Source of the DNA: Vicia villosa
Lineage: Eukaryota > Streptophyta > Magnoliopsida > Fabales > Fabaceae
Assembly (NCBI RefSeq): GCF_029867415.1
Contig: NW_026705007.1
Span: forward strand, 434,001 to 498,000
Direction of reading: 5' to 3'
DNA: 64,000 nucleotides
Both the position numbers and the translations under genes were made by a program. Position 1 is the first letter of the stretch, and every line of letters begins with the position of its first letter. The notes beneath the pieces are model-generated. The model was not told the origin of the DNA and did no database searches. It saw only the letters and a list, made by a program, of their open reading frames with translations. This document shows positions 46,800-58,589 of the stretch, piece by piece.

Positions 46800-47500
46800 A
46801 GCCATAATCTCTATATGATGTGGAAGCATTTCTCTATGTTCTAAAGGCTCAGCTTGATAAATTTTGCCAAGAGCCGGTTGTGTCATCCGTGTCAGCGAAT
46901 ATAGAGTATGCGAATGATCAAACAAGTGGTGTGCATGACAATATCTCCAGCAGTCGTGGTCGTGGATGTATGTCGCGAGGTAGCGGTCGTGAAAGAGGAA
47001 GCTCATCATTTGGAAATAGACCTACATGTCAACTTTGTAGAAAATATGGTCATATTGTGATTGATTGTTGGCATCTATTTTATGAGCATTTTACTCCTAC
47101 TTAACCTCATGACAAGAACTCAGACTTTTCAAGTTTGCCTACTTAAAATACTGAAGCATCCACCTCTGATTCTCTAGCATTGGTCATGATGTCAACAACA
47201 AATGAATATTCCTTGCCTAGTGATCTTGAAAGTCAGGCAAGGTTTTCTAACCCAGGTGTTTCACACCATCTTACTTCTAAGTATGCTTACTTGCACACTA
47301 AGAAACCTTATTCAAGTAATTGTGGAATAAATGTAAACAATGGTCAATCACTCAACATTGTGTAGGTTCCTCTTATGTTTATTCCAACTCATGTCCATCT
47401 TATACACTTTCTCTTAATAATATTCTCCTTGTACCTTGCTTTACACACGATTTGTTATCTGTTTCTATGTTTTCAAAAGACAACAATGTTGCTTTTGAAT
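46800..47500 (+). pseudogene. copia gag-protease relic
   Basis: 46820-47104 is open and carries a glycine-arginine stretch and the zinc knuckle CQLCRKYGHIVIDC. It is followed, in broken frames, by a protease region: NPGVSHHLTS, GSSYVYSNS, LSLNNILLVP and LLSVSMFSKDNNVAFEFL. This matches the gag-protease end of Retrofit/Ale-like copia elements. The protease active-site Asp-Ser-Gly is not preserved. Confidence 0.78.
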
Positions 47501-47910
47501 TTCTTGAAAATAAAAGTAAAATTCTTGGGGAAGAAATAACAACATTAGAAGTCAATCAGAAAAATGTGAATCATTAAGAAACGATGTTACTTGTTTGCAT
47601 GAAACCCTAGGAAAATTTATTAAGGATAAAAAGAAATTAATTTTAATCCTATTTAGTCAAAGAGCTTCGTACAATAAAAATGCCTTATGTTATAAACCTA
47701 ATAAATCATTTAGTAATATCTGACATGCTAAGGAGAAATATAATTGTCATGTTTTCAAATACAATTTCTACAATAAGCTTGGTCATATGGAACATTATTG
47801 TTATGCAAAATTAAATGAATAAGATGGTCTAAAGGGGGTAGCTGTAGAACTTTTAAAGTCACTAATGCACTAGGAACCAAAAATATTTGGGTACCAAAGG
47901 TGAAAAATTA
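47500..47910 (+). pseudogene. Sirevirus-like gag relic
   Basis: Right after the copia protease the sequence changes to a coiled-coil and zinc-knuckle segment: LENKSKILGEEI, then in another frame TCLHETLGKFIKDKKKL and SQRASYNKN, then YNFYNKLGHMEHYC with its first Cys lost, and IWVPK-like residues. These fit the C-terminal half of Sirevirus-type gag. Stops break every frame. Confidence 0.65.
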
Positions 47911-48189
47911 ATTTTGTTTTGCATGAAGGCTTTGCAGCTTTAAATAGGCTATTTACAAATTTAAAGAAGTTTTACAAAGCATAAGTATACTCTGAGTATA
48001 TCAAATAAATATGGTCCTGATGGTTGTTGATCATGATGATGCTTAGTGGTATTAATGGTCTTTGATCAAGGTAATATTTAAATGGACTTATTGATCCTTA
48101 CGGCCATGGAACTTCTTGGAAGTTTGAGTTGAAATATTTGTCGAACCATGTTTTGTAGGATACTGGAAGAATTCATCAAAGCGTGATAT

Positions 48190-48960
48190 TATGCTTTTAA
48201 TGATGACAAATAAAAGGAGTTTTTGATAACGAACTTGTATGACAACTTGCATAACAACCTTTATAAGCTATGAGGATTCAAATATCACAAGTGTTAAAAG
48301 ATACAAGCAGACAAGTTAGGGTTTGATGATCACTGCAAACATCCTCTAATGATGGTACTTAACATGAATAAATCTCAAGCCTAGTCTCTAATAAGATTCA
48401 ATAAATTTTCTATATTATTGTTTTACTTAACAAGTCTTGAAGCTTCAAAGTGTGAAAGTTCTCCCTATTGCGTCTGAGTGAACCGTGTTTTGTAAAAAAA
48501 AGGGCTTTTTCGTAAATATATATATGGCTAAATCACACATACACACACACTAAAAAAAGTTTTGAGCCTCTACTTCTTAAGAATAGATCCCTAAAAATGT
48601 TTTGGAGTCGTGCCTATTGAATTGGAAACTGTCATAATAGTTTTGGACAAAATTTTGTATTGACCAATCCATTGACAATCATACCAAATCAATTGAGTTA
48701 GTGAAAAATTGTCCTTAAATGTCTGTGATAACGTCTTAATGAAGGGTAAAGCCTCTGTATCTTTTCTTTCCTTTTAAATCTTCATAGTCGTTAATTTTTT
48801 GGGCTTCTAATCGATTGGAGCAAGGTGTCAATTAATTGGCTTATAATTTAGTCTCATGGAAATTTCCTTCTTTGTATCAGTAGATGCTATTCCCTTCACA
48901 ATTTCACATCCAGAAGCGTGAGCATTCTATCTCACTCATCACACTCTTTCTCTCTCTAAA
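48190..48960 (+). repeat. 3' end and LTR-like remnant of a Sirevirus-like element
   Basis: TAATGATGACAAATAAAAGGAG near 48197 resembles the segment before a Sirevirus polypurine tract. Further right, TCTTGAAGCTTCAAAGTGTG near 48432 and a CTCACTCATCACACTCTTTC-type end near 48935 resemble 19057-19620. It stops at the LINE boundary at about 48966. pol is missing. Confidence 0.45.
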
Positions 48961-48966
48961 ATATTT

Positions 48967-49994
48967 TTAACTTCCTCTCACATCATAATGGACATCCATC
49001 TTGGCCATCCACCCAGTCGAGTCCTCCTCCTCCAAGTTATACAGGGAAATGTTCCGTATAGATTTAATATCATGTTGATTAAAGGTATTATTGATGAGGT
49101 CAGTCTTCCAATAACCTTTTTCCTTATCAATTAGGTCTCCAACTCCAAAAACTTTTGTTCCCAAAGGTTTTTGTGTTAGGATTTTAAACCCAAATGATTC
49201 GAAATCCAATTGTGGCTTTAAAAACATCCACTTTAGGATAATATTTGGCTTTTAACTCCCTAGACACAAGAGCCCGAGATTCAATATGCATCCTCCAAAC
49301 CTATTTAGCTAGCAGAGCTTTATTGAATTCATGAAAGGTTCTTAAACCAAGGCCCCCTTTCTTTTTGGGGGTGTAAACTCTGTTCCAATTGATCAAGTGA
49401 ATTTTCTTTTCTCCCCACCGCTAATTAGCAATAGTACTTTCCATATTTTTTCACAATCCTTTAGGCAGCAAAAATGAGCTCATTATATAAGTGGGAATAG
49501 CTTGTAGGATCGCTTTGATCAATATAGCCCTACCAGCATAGGACTTTTTGTTATCTTTCCAAGAGTTTAGTTTATCCCTGACTCTATCAAGAATGAAATT
49601 GAAGCTGAGATTTCTAGAGGTTCCAATGTGAGTAGGTAGACCCAAATAGGTATTGATTTTCCCCATTCTAGGAAAGCCAATAATCTTCTAAAAGATTTCC
49701 TATTTGCACTAGTTAGTGTTGTTGCTGAACATAATATCCGACTTGTGTGTGTTAATTTTTTGTCTCAAGCTGTCTTGATAAGTGTAAATAATATTGAGGA
49801 GCATATATGTTCTTTTTCCTCTTCTTTGCAAGAGATTAAACTACCATCTGCAAAGAAAAGGTGAGTGATATAAGGAGCATTTCTAGCTATTTTAATCCCA
49901 TTAAAATCTTTCTTTGTTTGGGTGTTGGTAATAAGAGGGTCTCCTTGATAATACGGGGGATAATAGGTTTTATTCTATTAGCAAGGGTTTTAGT
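48967..49994 (-). pseudogene. LINE ORF2, reverse transcriptase and C-terminal part
   Basis: Continues the frame broken at 52546: LANRIKPIIPRIIK, an internal deletion, then IKIARNAPYI(T/S)HLFFADG, where the FADD active site has become FADG, then GKINTYLGLPTHIGTSRN, AGRAILIKAILQAIPTYIMSSFLLP and a CCHC-less tail with VFGVGDLIDKEKGYWKTDLI. Stops and frame changes are frequent. The 3' end and poly(A) tail are absent. Confidence 0.88.
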
Positions 49995-52540
49995 TGAAGG
50001 TGGAGAAAAACACAAGAAAGGGGGGATTGAATTGTGTTCTTTATCAGTTTAAAATTCCCTTTATTTAAATTCTTTTCCTTCTTCTTTGTATCTCTTCTTC
50101 TAGATATGCTTTTGTGTTGCGGAACCATGCTTGGAATGGAGTTGCATAACCAATGAGATGTTCATTTAAACTTCTTATGTATTATCAGAGCTTCTGACTT
50201 GCTAAGTACAGTTCTGAATATGTTTACACGACTTGAACGAAGTTAAATGAATTTTACAAAAAGTAAAGAACACGTTTGTTTTTATCCTGGTTCACCTCAT
50301 GAATAAGGCTACCTCCAATCCACCTTCTTCATGTGATTTTCCTCTCAACAGAGGTCTTAATCCACTATAACCAAACTTGATTACATCTGTACGATCCTCC
50401 GTCGTGACTAACAACCTGCACAGCCAGCTGTTGTGACTAACTGCAATGGACTGTTCAGTGATCTGATCCAGATATAACATCTATTGACTCCCGCACAGCC
50501 AACTGCTATGTCTAACTCCTGCACAACCATCCTGTTGTGACTCACCCCGCACAAGCCAACTGCTTGTGACTAACTTCTGATGATGAACCGTTCAGTGATC
50601 TCAGCGAGATATGACGTTCATCAATCTTCTGGAGATTACAAGAGTGCTTCTTAGCTAAGCAGATTTCTCCTATTCTTAAGTACATTTGTTTATGAAACAT
50701 TGACTAGAAGTCACTTCTGGTGTCTAAACATCCTATCATAAGTTTCTAAGATATTACATACTACGAGCAACAACTCTATATGTTTTACATTTAAATACAA
50801 TAATCAAATATCTTGCAGTCTTCTTTTCTTCAACTTCTGGATGAGATCTTCTCCTTCTGTAAGCAGATTAAGAGCAGCAGCTCTTGTAAGGTTGCTTCTT
50901 GTCTTGATCTTCATCTTCAAATCTTCTTAAGCTGATTAAGAGCAACAACTCTTTTGTTGATTGCTTCTGATTTGATCTTCAGCTTCTTCTTCAAGCAGAT
51001 TCAGAGCATCAACTCTGTTTTTAGTTGCTTCTTCAAATGATCTTCTGAAAGCATATTTAGAGCAGTAACTCTAGTGAATTGCTTCTTCATATTGATCTTC
51101 AGCTTCTTCTTCTTTAGTACTGATCTTAAAGCTTGTTACAGCTGATGACATATTGATTAACATCAGTAAACATGAAACACTCTTTGAGCAACAACTCAGT
51201 TTATTCAGTTTCCTTAGTCATCCAATATGAACAATATTAGACCTGATCAGATATCAGTGGATTTCTTGTAAGTCCATTGGAGGATTCTACTTAACAGCAG
51301 AGATTTCATCTTTACTCATTTCAGGTATATGGTTTGTGTATAACAACACATTGGATTATCACATACTGAGTATGTGTTGCCTCTTGTGGAACTTCTGAAG
51401 CATGGTTTCTTGTTGCATCTTTTGTGTTTTCATGCTCAACTGCTCTGCTTATTCTTCTACAAAGTTTCTCTTAAGATTTTCTCTTTTTCTTCTCTCTGTA
51501 GTTGAACCATGGATACACACTCTAGATATTCATTTAATGCAATTTTAGTGTTCCATTGACACATTCTTCACACACATTTGGTGTCAGTCTTCTGTACTTA
51601 CTTGGTGCTCATATTCGACACACTTGGTGCTTACCTTACATTGCACACATTCAAGTTTGAAGTTTGATCTATTTATAGCTTGATGTGTTACCGTTGAAAT
51701 AGATCCGTTGAGATTTGTTGAGTATACTTTGAATACTTTGTCTAGATTGAAGGTTTAATGACAAGTGTTGTTCTTGGCAGAACCTTATCTTTAACATGAT
51801 GATTGCAGTTGATGGTGTGCTTCTCTGGTTAAACTTATCTTTCCAATGCGCAGCATGTGGCTTGCTTCTTCAATCACCCTTGGGAATTGCTCCTTTTAAA
51901 CGTTGTAACCATTTTTCTTATGATGATGTTTCTAACGGCTTTCCATTTGATTCTAAGCTTTGTATTTTTATTCAATTTGTATGTTGAGTTGTAGATTCTT
52001 CATAGGTTCACAAATGACTCTGTTGTTGTTTGCATTTTATATGTCACTGTGTTACTCTATTAGAACTTCTGATCTTTTGTTCATGTGATCTTCTTGTTGT
52101 AACGGATTTTTAGGTATATTGATATTTCTTTTTCAATTCCTTTGAAGCTTCTGATGTACTTTCTGATTTTGTGCTTATTATACATGAACGTTGATATTTC
52201 TATTTAACTCTTTGAAGATTGTCTTGTTTAAATCTAGCTCGTTGTGATACTGTTGTAGTAGTATGTTCTTCTGAGTGGGCTTGTTTTGCATGTTCTTAAT
52301 CAGAACATCTGATGAATTTTGGCTTCTTTAATCTTCTATATGTTTGATTCTTCTTTCATATCTGAGCCTGTTTATGATGTAGTCATTGTACTCTCTTTCT
52401 GATGAATCATGTATAAGGCTTATAGCATAATATCTGCATACTAAGTGAAACCATTAGTAATAAAATTGTTACTCACAAAATATACGTTTGTTATCATCAA
52501 AACTAGATTCTGAACATAGATTTTCAATCTTGTTCTAACA
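49995..52540 (-). repeat. 2.5-kb solo LTR, Sirevirus-like
   Basis: The plus strand opens TGAAGGTGGAGAAAAACAC and closes TTCAATCTTGTTCTAACA, nearly the same termini as the Sirevirus LTR at 4841. A perfect 5-bp duplication TTAGT flanks it (49990-49994, 52541-52545). It contains no protein-coding region or second LTR, so recombination between LTRs has removed the body. Orientation matches the complete Sirevirus. Confidence 0.85.
50410..51120. repeat. Imperfect repeats inside the solo LTR
   Basis: Near 50410-50610 units such as CACAGCCA(G/A)CTG followed by TGTGACTAAC recur about four times. From 50865 to 51120 a unit of roughly 60-75 bp with AGATTAAGAGCAGCAGCTCT-like sequence followed by TTGCTTCTT recurs about four times. 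Confidence 0.65.
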
Positions 52541-52545
52541 TTAGT

Positions 52546-53960
52546 GACTATTTTCATGATCACATTACATAGGGCTATAGGTCTGAAGTCATTAGGATTG
52601 GAGGGTTTTTTATTTTACAGATTAGGCTAATAAATGTGTGGTTGAGGTTTATGAGATTCTCATAATTGTTAAGAATATTAAGGATGGTCGAACTAGTGTC
52701 TTTCCCAATAATATGCCAGTAACTATGGTAAAAACTAGTCGGGATCCCATCTGGCCCTGGAGAGGCATGGCTTATAAGGTTTTTGATGGCTACATTAACC
52801 TCATCCTTAGTGAAAGGTCTGTCAAGGTCATCTTTCTCTTTCATACTATAATGGTAATTTTTAAAGCAGTCCGCGAGAATAGTAGAATTTTTAGTCTGAA
52901 ATTTATTCTCATAGAAGTGAAAAAGAGTTTCTTGAATATCCTCATCCTTATTAAAAATATCTCCATTAGGCATTCTGATCATAGTAATTTTATTCTGACT
53001 TTTCCGTTGGTTTGCCCTTTGGTGAAAAAAACGTTGTGTTTCTATCATCCTAACAAGCAAATGAATTTTAGCCCTTTGCGCCTTCCTTATCTCCTCTTGG
53101 TGCATGATATTATCCAACCTAATCTTGAAATCTTTAATTACACTAAAGTTCCCGTTATTCTAATTTCTGTCCTGGTATCCTTAAGCTGGTAAAGGATTTT
53201 GTTATTCTCATGAGACAGGTTGCCATACTTCTGTCTGCCCCAGCTCCAAACATCTTCAAAAATGTCATTGAGCTTAGTTTTGATGTCTCCAATATTAGAA
53301 ACGTTCAAGCTATTCTTCACAATGGATTCAATATCCAAATCTTCTAAACAAATATTCTTAGACTTCTTTGGTTTATCCCTTTGAGTTTTGAAAGTTTGAT
53401 TAGGAAGATCTTTTTTTGAAATCTGGGATTAAAGGGTTGTGGTCAGAGGAAGTTCTAGGGAGGTGGGTATTAGTGTGGTAGGGAAATGTCTTCTTCTAAT
53501 CTTTTGTAGCCATGAACCTATCCAGCTTAGCCACCATATATGTGCCATCATGGTGGTTATTGCACCATGTATCCATCTTACCTTCAAATCCAAGATCATG
53601 TAAGCCACAATCAGTAAATATGTTATTTATATGGTTAGTTAAGTTGATGTCAACAGGGTTTCCCCCAATTTTTTCACTATCACAAGTAATGAGATTCAGA
53701 TCTCTAAATATAATCCACTTAGGCATGTCATATCTTTGAGCTAAGTTATTAATCATGCTGCAAGTGAGATGTTTTTTTATTAGAGTTAGGATAGCCATAT
53801 ATGCATGTACCCCTCAAAACAAAGTTGTTATTGTTAGAATTAGAAACCGACATATAAAAATCAATCATATTTTTTATTAGAATCAAGGATTTGCAATTCA
53901 ATATCATTTCCCCACATTAAAGATAATCCTCCTGATTTTCCATTCCCATTACTACTATAA
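52546..53960 (-). pseudogene. LINE ORF2, endonuclease and start of reverse transcriptase
   Basis: Read right to left: SGGLSLMWGND near 53920, an endonuclease region IIFRDLNLITCDSEKIGGNP and MDTWCNN in 53798-53496, a linker (53338-53138), and reverse transcriptase in 53117-52575 with ASPGPDGIPTSFYHSYWHIIG and INLNHTFISLICKIKNP, ending near NVIMKIVTK at the solo LTR. Non-LTR retrotransposon of the L1 type. The N-terminal third of the endonuclease is missing. Confidence 0.88.
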
Positions 53961-54193
53961 TTAATACTATTAACGATCCATAAACATTATTATGTTTGTC
54001 TTGTACCCCAAAATGTACCCTCTTAATTTCGACCCTAATTGGCTTTGGCTCCACATTCATCTGCATAATTCATTAGGTTAATAACTTCATAATCATTCAT
54101 TAGCTTTGGCTTCAAAGGTATGGGATCAAATATTTGTTGTGATTTGGGTTTCCCCCATTAAAAGGGAGAGACTTGTCCCTCAAAGGATTGATT

Positions 54194-54216
54194 CATCATC
54201 ATCATCATCATCATGA
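54194..54216. repeat. CAT trinucleotide microsatellite
   Basis: About seven CAT units inside the Ogre-like LTR. Confidence 0.95.
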
Positions 54217-54729
54217 TCTTACTCATCAAAGCACAAGGATCGTCATCCCCTTCAAGATTTCCTCAGTGCTAGGGTTTCATCAGGAGATTGTGTATACTGA
54301 GGGTTTTGGTACTATCAACAAATCAAGTCATCATTGATTGGAATTAGGGTTCTCAAACACATCAAGATCTCCATTTATTAAGTTCCTTGTTCATCAAAGC
54401 ATTGTGTTTGAAGACTATGGTTTTGGCATTCATCAGATGAAACCAGGAATTAGAGTTTTGTTCAAGGGATCATCAAAATCATTATTCTATAGTCCTCAAG
54501 GTGTCTCAAGATGCTAGGGATTTCTCCATGATCCTAGGGTTGCATTTAGTTTGAAGTTGTTCAATTCAACTGGAAAAAGTCAACAAAATGCCTAAAAGTC
54601 AAACTTTGACTTTTGAGATTTTTATTCAACCATGGACTTTTCAAGTCAAATTTCAAAAAATATGGAAGGTGGATATTTTTATCAAGTTAAGTCATGAAAA
54701 TCAAGAAGTTTGTGGAAATTGATAAAATT

Positions 54730-55560
54730 GAGAAACTTAGATTTTTTTTCTAAGTGTAAAAATTTCATGTTCATGAAGGTGACTTTCCAAGGTTGTAAAT
54801 TTCTCCTCAAGCATTTAATTTGAACACTTAGGGTCTGAATTCAAAGATGTTATTTGATACTACAAGGTGGTGGAAAATTTGGGGCCAAAAGCTTTCTCTA
54901 AGGGTTTGAAATTTGTTTGAGAAATTTGAGGGTTTAAGAAGGAAAATACTTAGAAAAACTTCTAAGTATTGAAACCTTTCCAAGTGCATGACTTTATGGC
55001 CAATTTGTGACTAATTAAAGTAACCATTTTTTATGCTCAAGGGCTACAATTCAAGATTTCATATAATACTACGTCATGGTGAAAAGTTTGGATTCAAAGG
55101 CATTCCTTAATTGCTTATAGCAATAGGGCAATATGAGATGTCAAATGGTGAAAATTGTCAAAACACTTAGAATTTTTCTAAGTGTAAAAAATTATGTCAA
55201 AGTGGTCAACATTCCAAGGTTATAACTTCCTCCTCGAGCATCCATTTTGAGCAAACAAGGACTGCAGTTCTAAATTTCATATGATACTACATCATGGTGA
55301 AGAGTTTGGATTCAAAAGCATTACTCATTTTCTTATAGCAATAGGGTAAGATGAGATCTCAAAGTTGTGAAAATGGCCAAAACACTTAGAAAATTTTCTA
55401 AGTGTTTTTCAGTCTCAACGTTCAATTTTGATGGCCTATTTTCTCCATGATGCAAGTTGATTCTCTTCAAGTATTCAACATCAAAGTTGTAGAGCATCAT
55501 GCTAACTTTCCATAGATATAAAGAGCAATATTTTTGGTTGCTTGAGCATGAAGTTTTGAA
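54730..55560. repeat. About 200-bp tandem units with a hairpin, in the Ogre-like LTR
   Basis: Three to four diverged units share TTTGATACTAC(A) or CATATGATACTAC, GGTGAAGAGTTTGGATTCAA and TTATAGCAATAGGG. Each carries an inverted repeat of the type ACACTTAGAAA...TTTCTAAGTGT (near 55158 and 55382, weaker near 54727 and 54947). The related LTR at 45231 has fewer units. Confidence 0.78.
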
Positions 55561-56762
55561 GGAGCAAAGTAGCCATTGTGGGATTGCATAATTGGTCAAG
55601 TTAGAGGTCCAAAACCATGTCCAATCAAGAACATAACTTTATAAACCACCTTTTCAGGTCGCATACACCTCTTATCCTCAGTTGATGCTTATTGTTTCAT
55701 GGTGTTTCTAATGCATAACAAGCTATCAAGCATATCCAAAGATTATACTATAAGTGGATAAAGTATTTTTGCCAAAATTGCACAAAGACAACTTTCCCGA
55801 TAAACCATGTCTTGAGCCTCGTGATCAGAAGTTATAAGCTGCAAACGCTCCATCTAAACACCTAATCACACTTGAACGTCTCCATCCATGCCAAAAGCCC
55901 TAATTTTTGTGATTCAAACCTATGAATTTTTGGACCTTTTCTTCCACTACAAGCATACCAGCTTCTCACAAGCTTTTAGATAACTCAAAGTCTATCTCAT
56001 AACTCACTTGAAGCCTTTATAAAAAGCCAACATTGGTTCATATAAAAAAAACACAGAAAATCACCACACAACTCCATTATTATAACTCCAAAACTCCAAA
56101 TTTTTGAAAATCATTATCATTCCATTCTCTTTGTAATTTTTCTCCATACACTAAATATAAGCTACTGAATGTATCAATATTCCAGTGTAACCATCAAATC
56201 GCTCTACCCAACTTCCATTTTTCAGTTGTGCAACTTAACTTGAGCAAAACGATTTAGAGCAGCTAAAAACAAAGTGAGGATATCATTACACTCTCGGGGA
56301 CTCAGGGAAGCTATTATGATCTTCTTTTTCTTTCAGTATTTGAGTCTCAAGAGGAAACAAACTCACTCTGTTATGTACTTTTCTGTCCTTTGTTCTCATA
56401 CATACAAACATCATTTTTGATCAATTTTGTTGCAGTTATGTTAGTTTTGATGTGTTGATTGAAAGTCCTATAATTTGGATCTTTGATTTTGCACGTATGA
56501 GATTTAATTTCATCATGAAGTTTTAGGTTTTTTTTTGCTCGATTACGTTTTATACCATATGAATTAGTGAAAATTAATGTCATATTTGTGTTTCTTGTTA
56601 AATTTCAAGTGAGATGGTATACTCACATGTCAATTTTTATGTGAAAAATTGTTTTGACCATTTTTGAAAAGTTACAGTAACGAATGAAGAAGATGAAGTT
56701 GTAACAATACTGTGCACGTTATGTTAATATATGTTATTTTTAATTGATTCTATAAAACGAAT

Positions 56763-56988
56763 GAATGGCATAGTGCGGTGGTAATGCTTGAGATTTGTTA
56801 CTTAGAGGTCTTGGGTTTGACTCCAAAGGAACCCTCTTTTTACTCCTTTTTTTATTTTCACGCATTTATGAATTTGTTTTATTTCATTTGCATTTTTTAG
56901 TGCCTATACTATCACCACGCCACCTAGGGCACAGTGGCTGAAGTTTTGCCTGTGTACCCCCAGGTCATGGGTTCAACACCCATGGACC
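56763..56988 (+). repeat. Two tRNA-like (SINE-like) pol III promoter remnants
   Basis: First: TGGCATAGTGCGGTGG (A-box-like) at 56766 and GGTTTGACTCC (B-box-like) at 56814. Second: GGGCACAGTGGCTG at 56928 and GGGTTCAACACCC at 56969. Spacing is near that of tRNA genes, but neither folds into a convincing tRNA. Confidence 0.4.
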
Positions 56989-58589
56989 TCTCCTCTCTTT
57001 TTTATCCCTTGTTTTTTATTATGTCCTTTTATTTATTTTTCTTGTATTTTTAAGTTATTTCTTTATCTTGTGATAATTAAAAAATGCTAGAGAATATGTG
57101 TAGTATTTTAGGATGTTTTGTTTATTTTGATGTTGTTAATTTACTTTCTTTTTTTTAGTTCATCAATATAATGCATTTGTCTTGGTCAAGAAACTTTTGG
57201 TGTTTTCTTTGAATGCATGATGCTATGTCTAAACTTTCTATGATTCAACTTAGAGGACATCTTTGTTAGGGTTTTTGCATGTCTTGAACTTGATAATCTT
57301 AGGCTTGATGATTGAAAATGACATGCTCACATGTTTACTTGATTCATGTTTTGAGGTCTTTCTTTTAAGTATTCCTTCAATATAACATTGTTTGCTTCCA
57401 TGATTTAACTTTGGCTCATAACATGACATGTGATTCTCTTTGCTTAATCCTCACTTGTAGTCGAGTCTTGTATTTAAGTCATTTCTTCAAGTCTTGTGTT
57501 GTGCCTAACTTGTGGCTTGCTTTTGAGCTTTTATTTGGTATTTAATATTTGTTTAACTTAGGTGTTATTGATCATTACTTGTTTGATTCACATGCCTCAT
57601 TAGGGTTGTTTAGTCCAACTTAATTTTTGATTAAGATATGGATTGAGCCAGACTTTAGGATTCTATCCAAATATGACAACATGATTAGGGTTTCCCTCTC
57701 ATCCAAATTTAAGTCCATCATTGCATGTTAACATTAGGTTAGAAACCCCCTCTTTAAATCTCAACTATAGGCCCACTTTGCATGATAACAACTAAGATCA
57801 AGTTTCCCATTAGATTTTGTTTCTTTCTTATGCATCTGCATCAAAAACTAAAACCTTTTTCTTAATCAAATCCAAAAACACTTAATAAATATCTCAAACA
57901 CTTTCAAAACTAAAGGCTAATGTACTCAAACACCCCCAGCCTTGAGGGACCATTTGAGGGATTACCTAATAAAACACTCAACAAATTCAAACTCTTTTCC
58001 TTAGGGATTTTCTTTAAAACCTTTTCAAAAAGGACATGTTGAATTCCATTCTACACAATACAACAACGCGTAAGTCTCCAAAGGTCGAGCGACAAACATT
58101 AACTATTAGAATGCGAACTTAGCATTGTAAAAAAAAAACACCAACAAACAAAACCTTTTCAAGACGAACTACAAACCTCTAATTTCCCTATTGCACTATG
58201 GCGATACATAGGCATTAGGTTTTGAAGCTGAGGCGAGCACAATAATAAAACTCTTTTCGTTTTGTTTCCTATGTGTAAACAATTATGCATGCATTCCCCT
58301 TAGCAAGTAAGTTTTAGATATACACACCCATTGATTAGAACAACAAGAGTGTGTCCCGTTGAGTACAACAGGCGTGAGGGGTGCTAATATATTCCCCTTG
58401 CGTAATCGACTCTCTTACCCAACATCTGGTTACGAAACCATGTTCTTTTCCCTTTTCTTGAGGTTTTCTTCGATGTTTTCCTTTCTCTTCTTTGGGATAA
58501 ATAAATATTCGATGGTGAATTTGTTGCCTCTTTAAGATAGTCTCAGTTGTTAGTTTATTTTTCGCGAGGTAGCGACAAATTGCTGCCAA

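Larger units (their letters stand above)
53997..58577 (+). repeat. 4.6-kb Ogre-like (Ty3/gypsy) LTR
   Basis: Begins TGTCTTGTACCCCAAAATG and ends with GGTAGCGACA, preceded by CGTAATCGACTCTCTTACCC and a TTACGAAACCATG segment that I associate with Ogre LTRs of legumes. A TATA box (TATAAAAA) is at 56018-56025. No primer site or internal region follows; the sequence goes straight into LINE ORF1. No 5-bp duplication (ATGTT left, AATTG right), so an end may be lost or a deletion accompanied the insertion. It contains tandem hairpin units and two pol III-like boxes. Confidence 0.62.

Noticed and set aside
56763..56988. Functional tRNA genes
   Set aside because: Box motifs are present but no complete acceptor stem or cloverleaf can be formed by eye.
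53997..58577. Complete Ogre element
   Set aside because: Only one LTR is present, with no primer site, gag-pol or second LTR.
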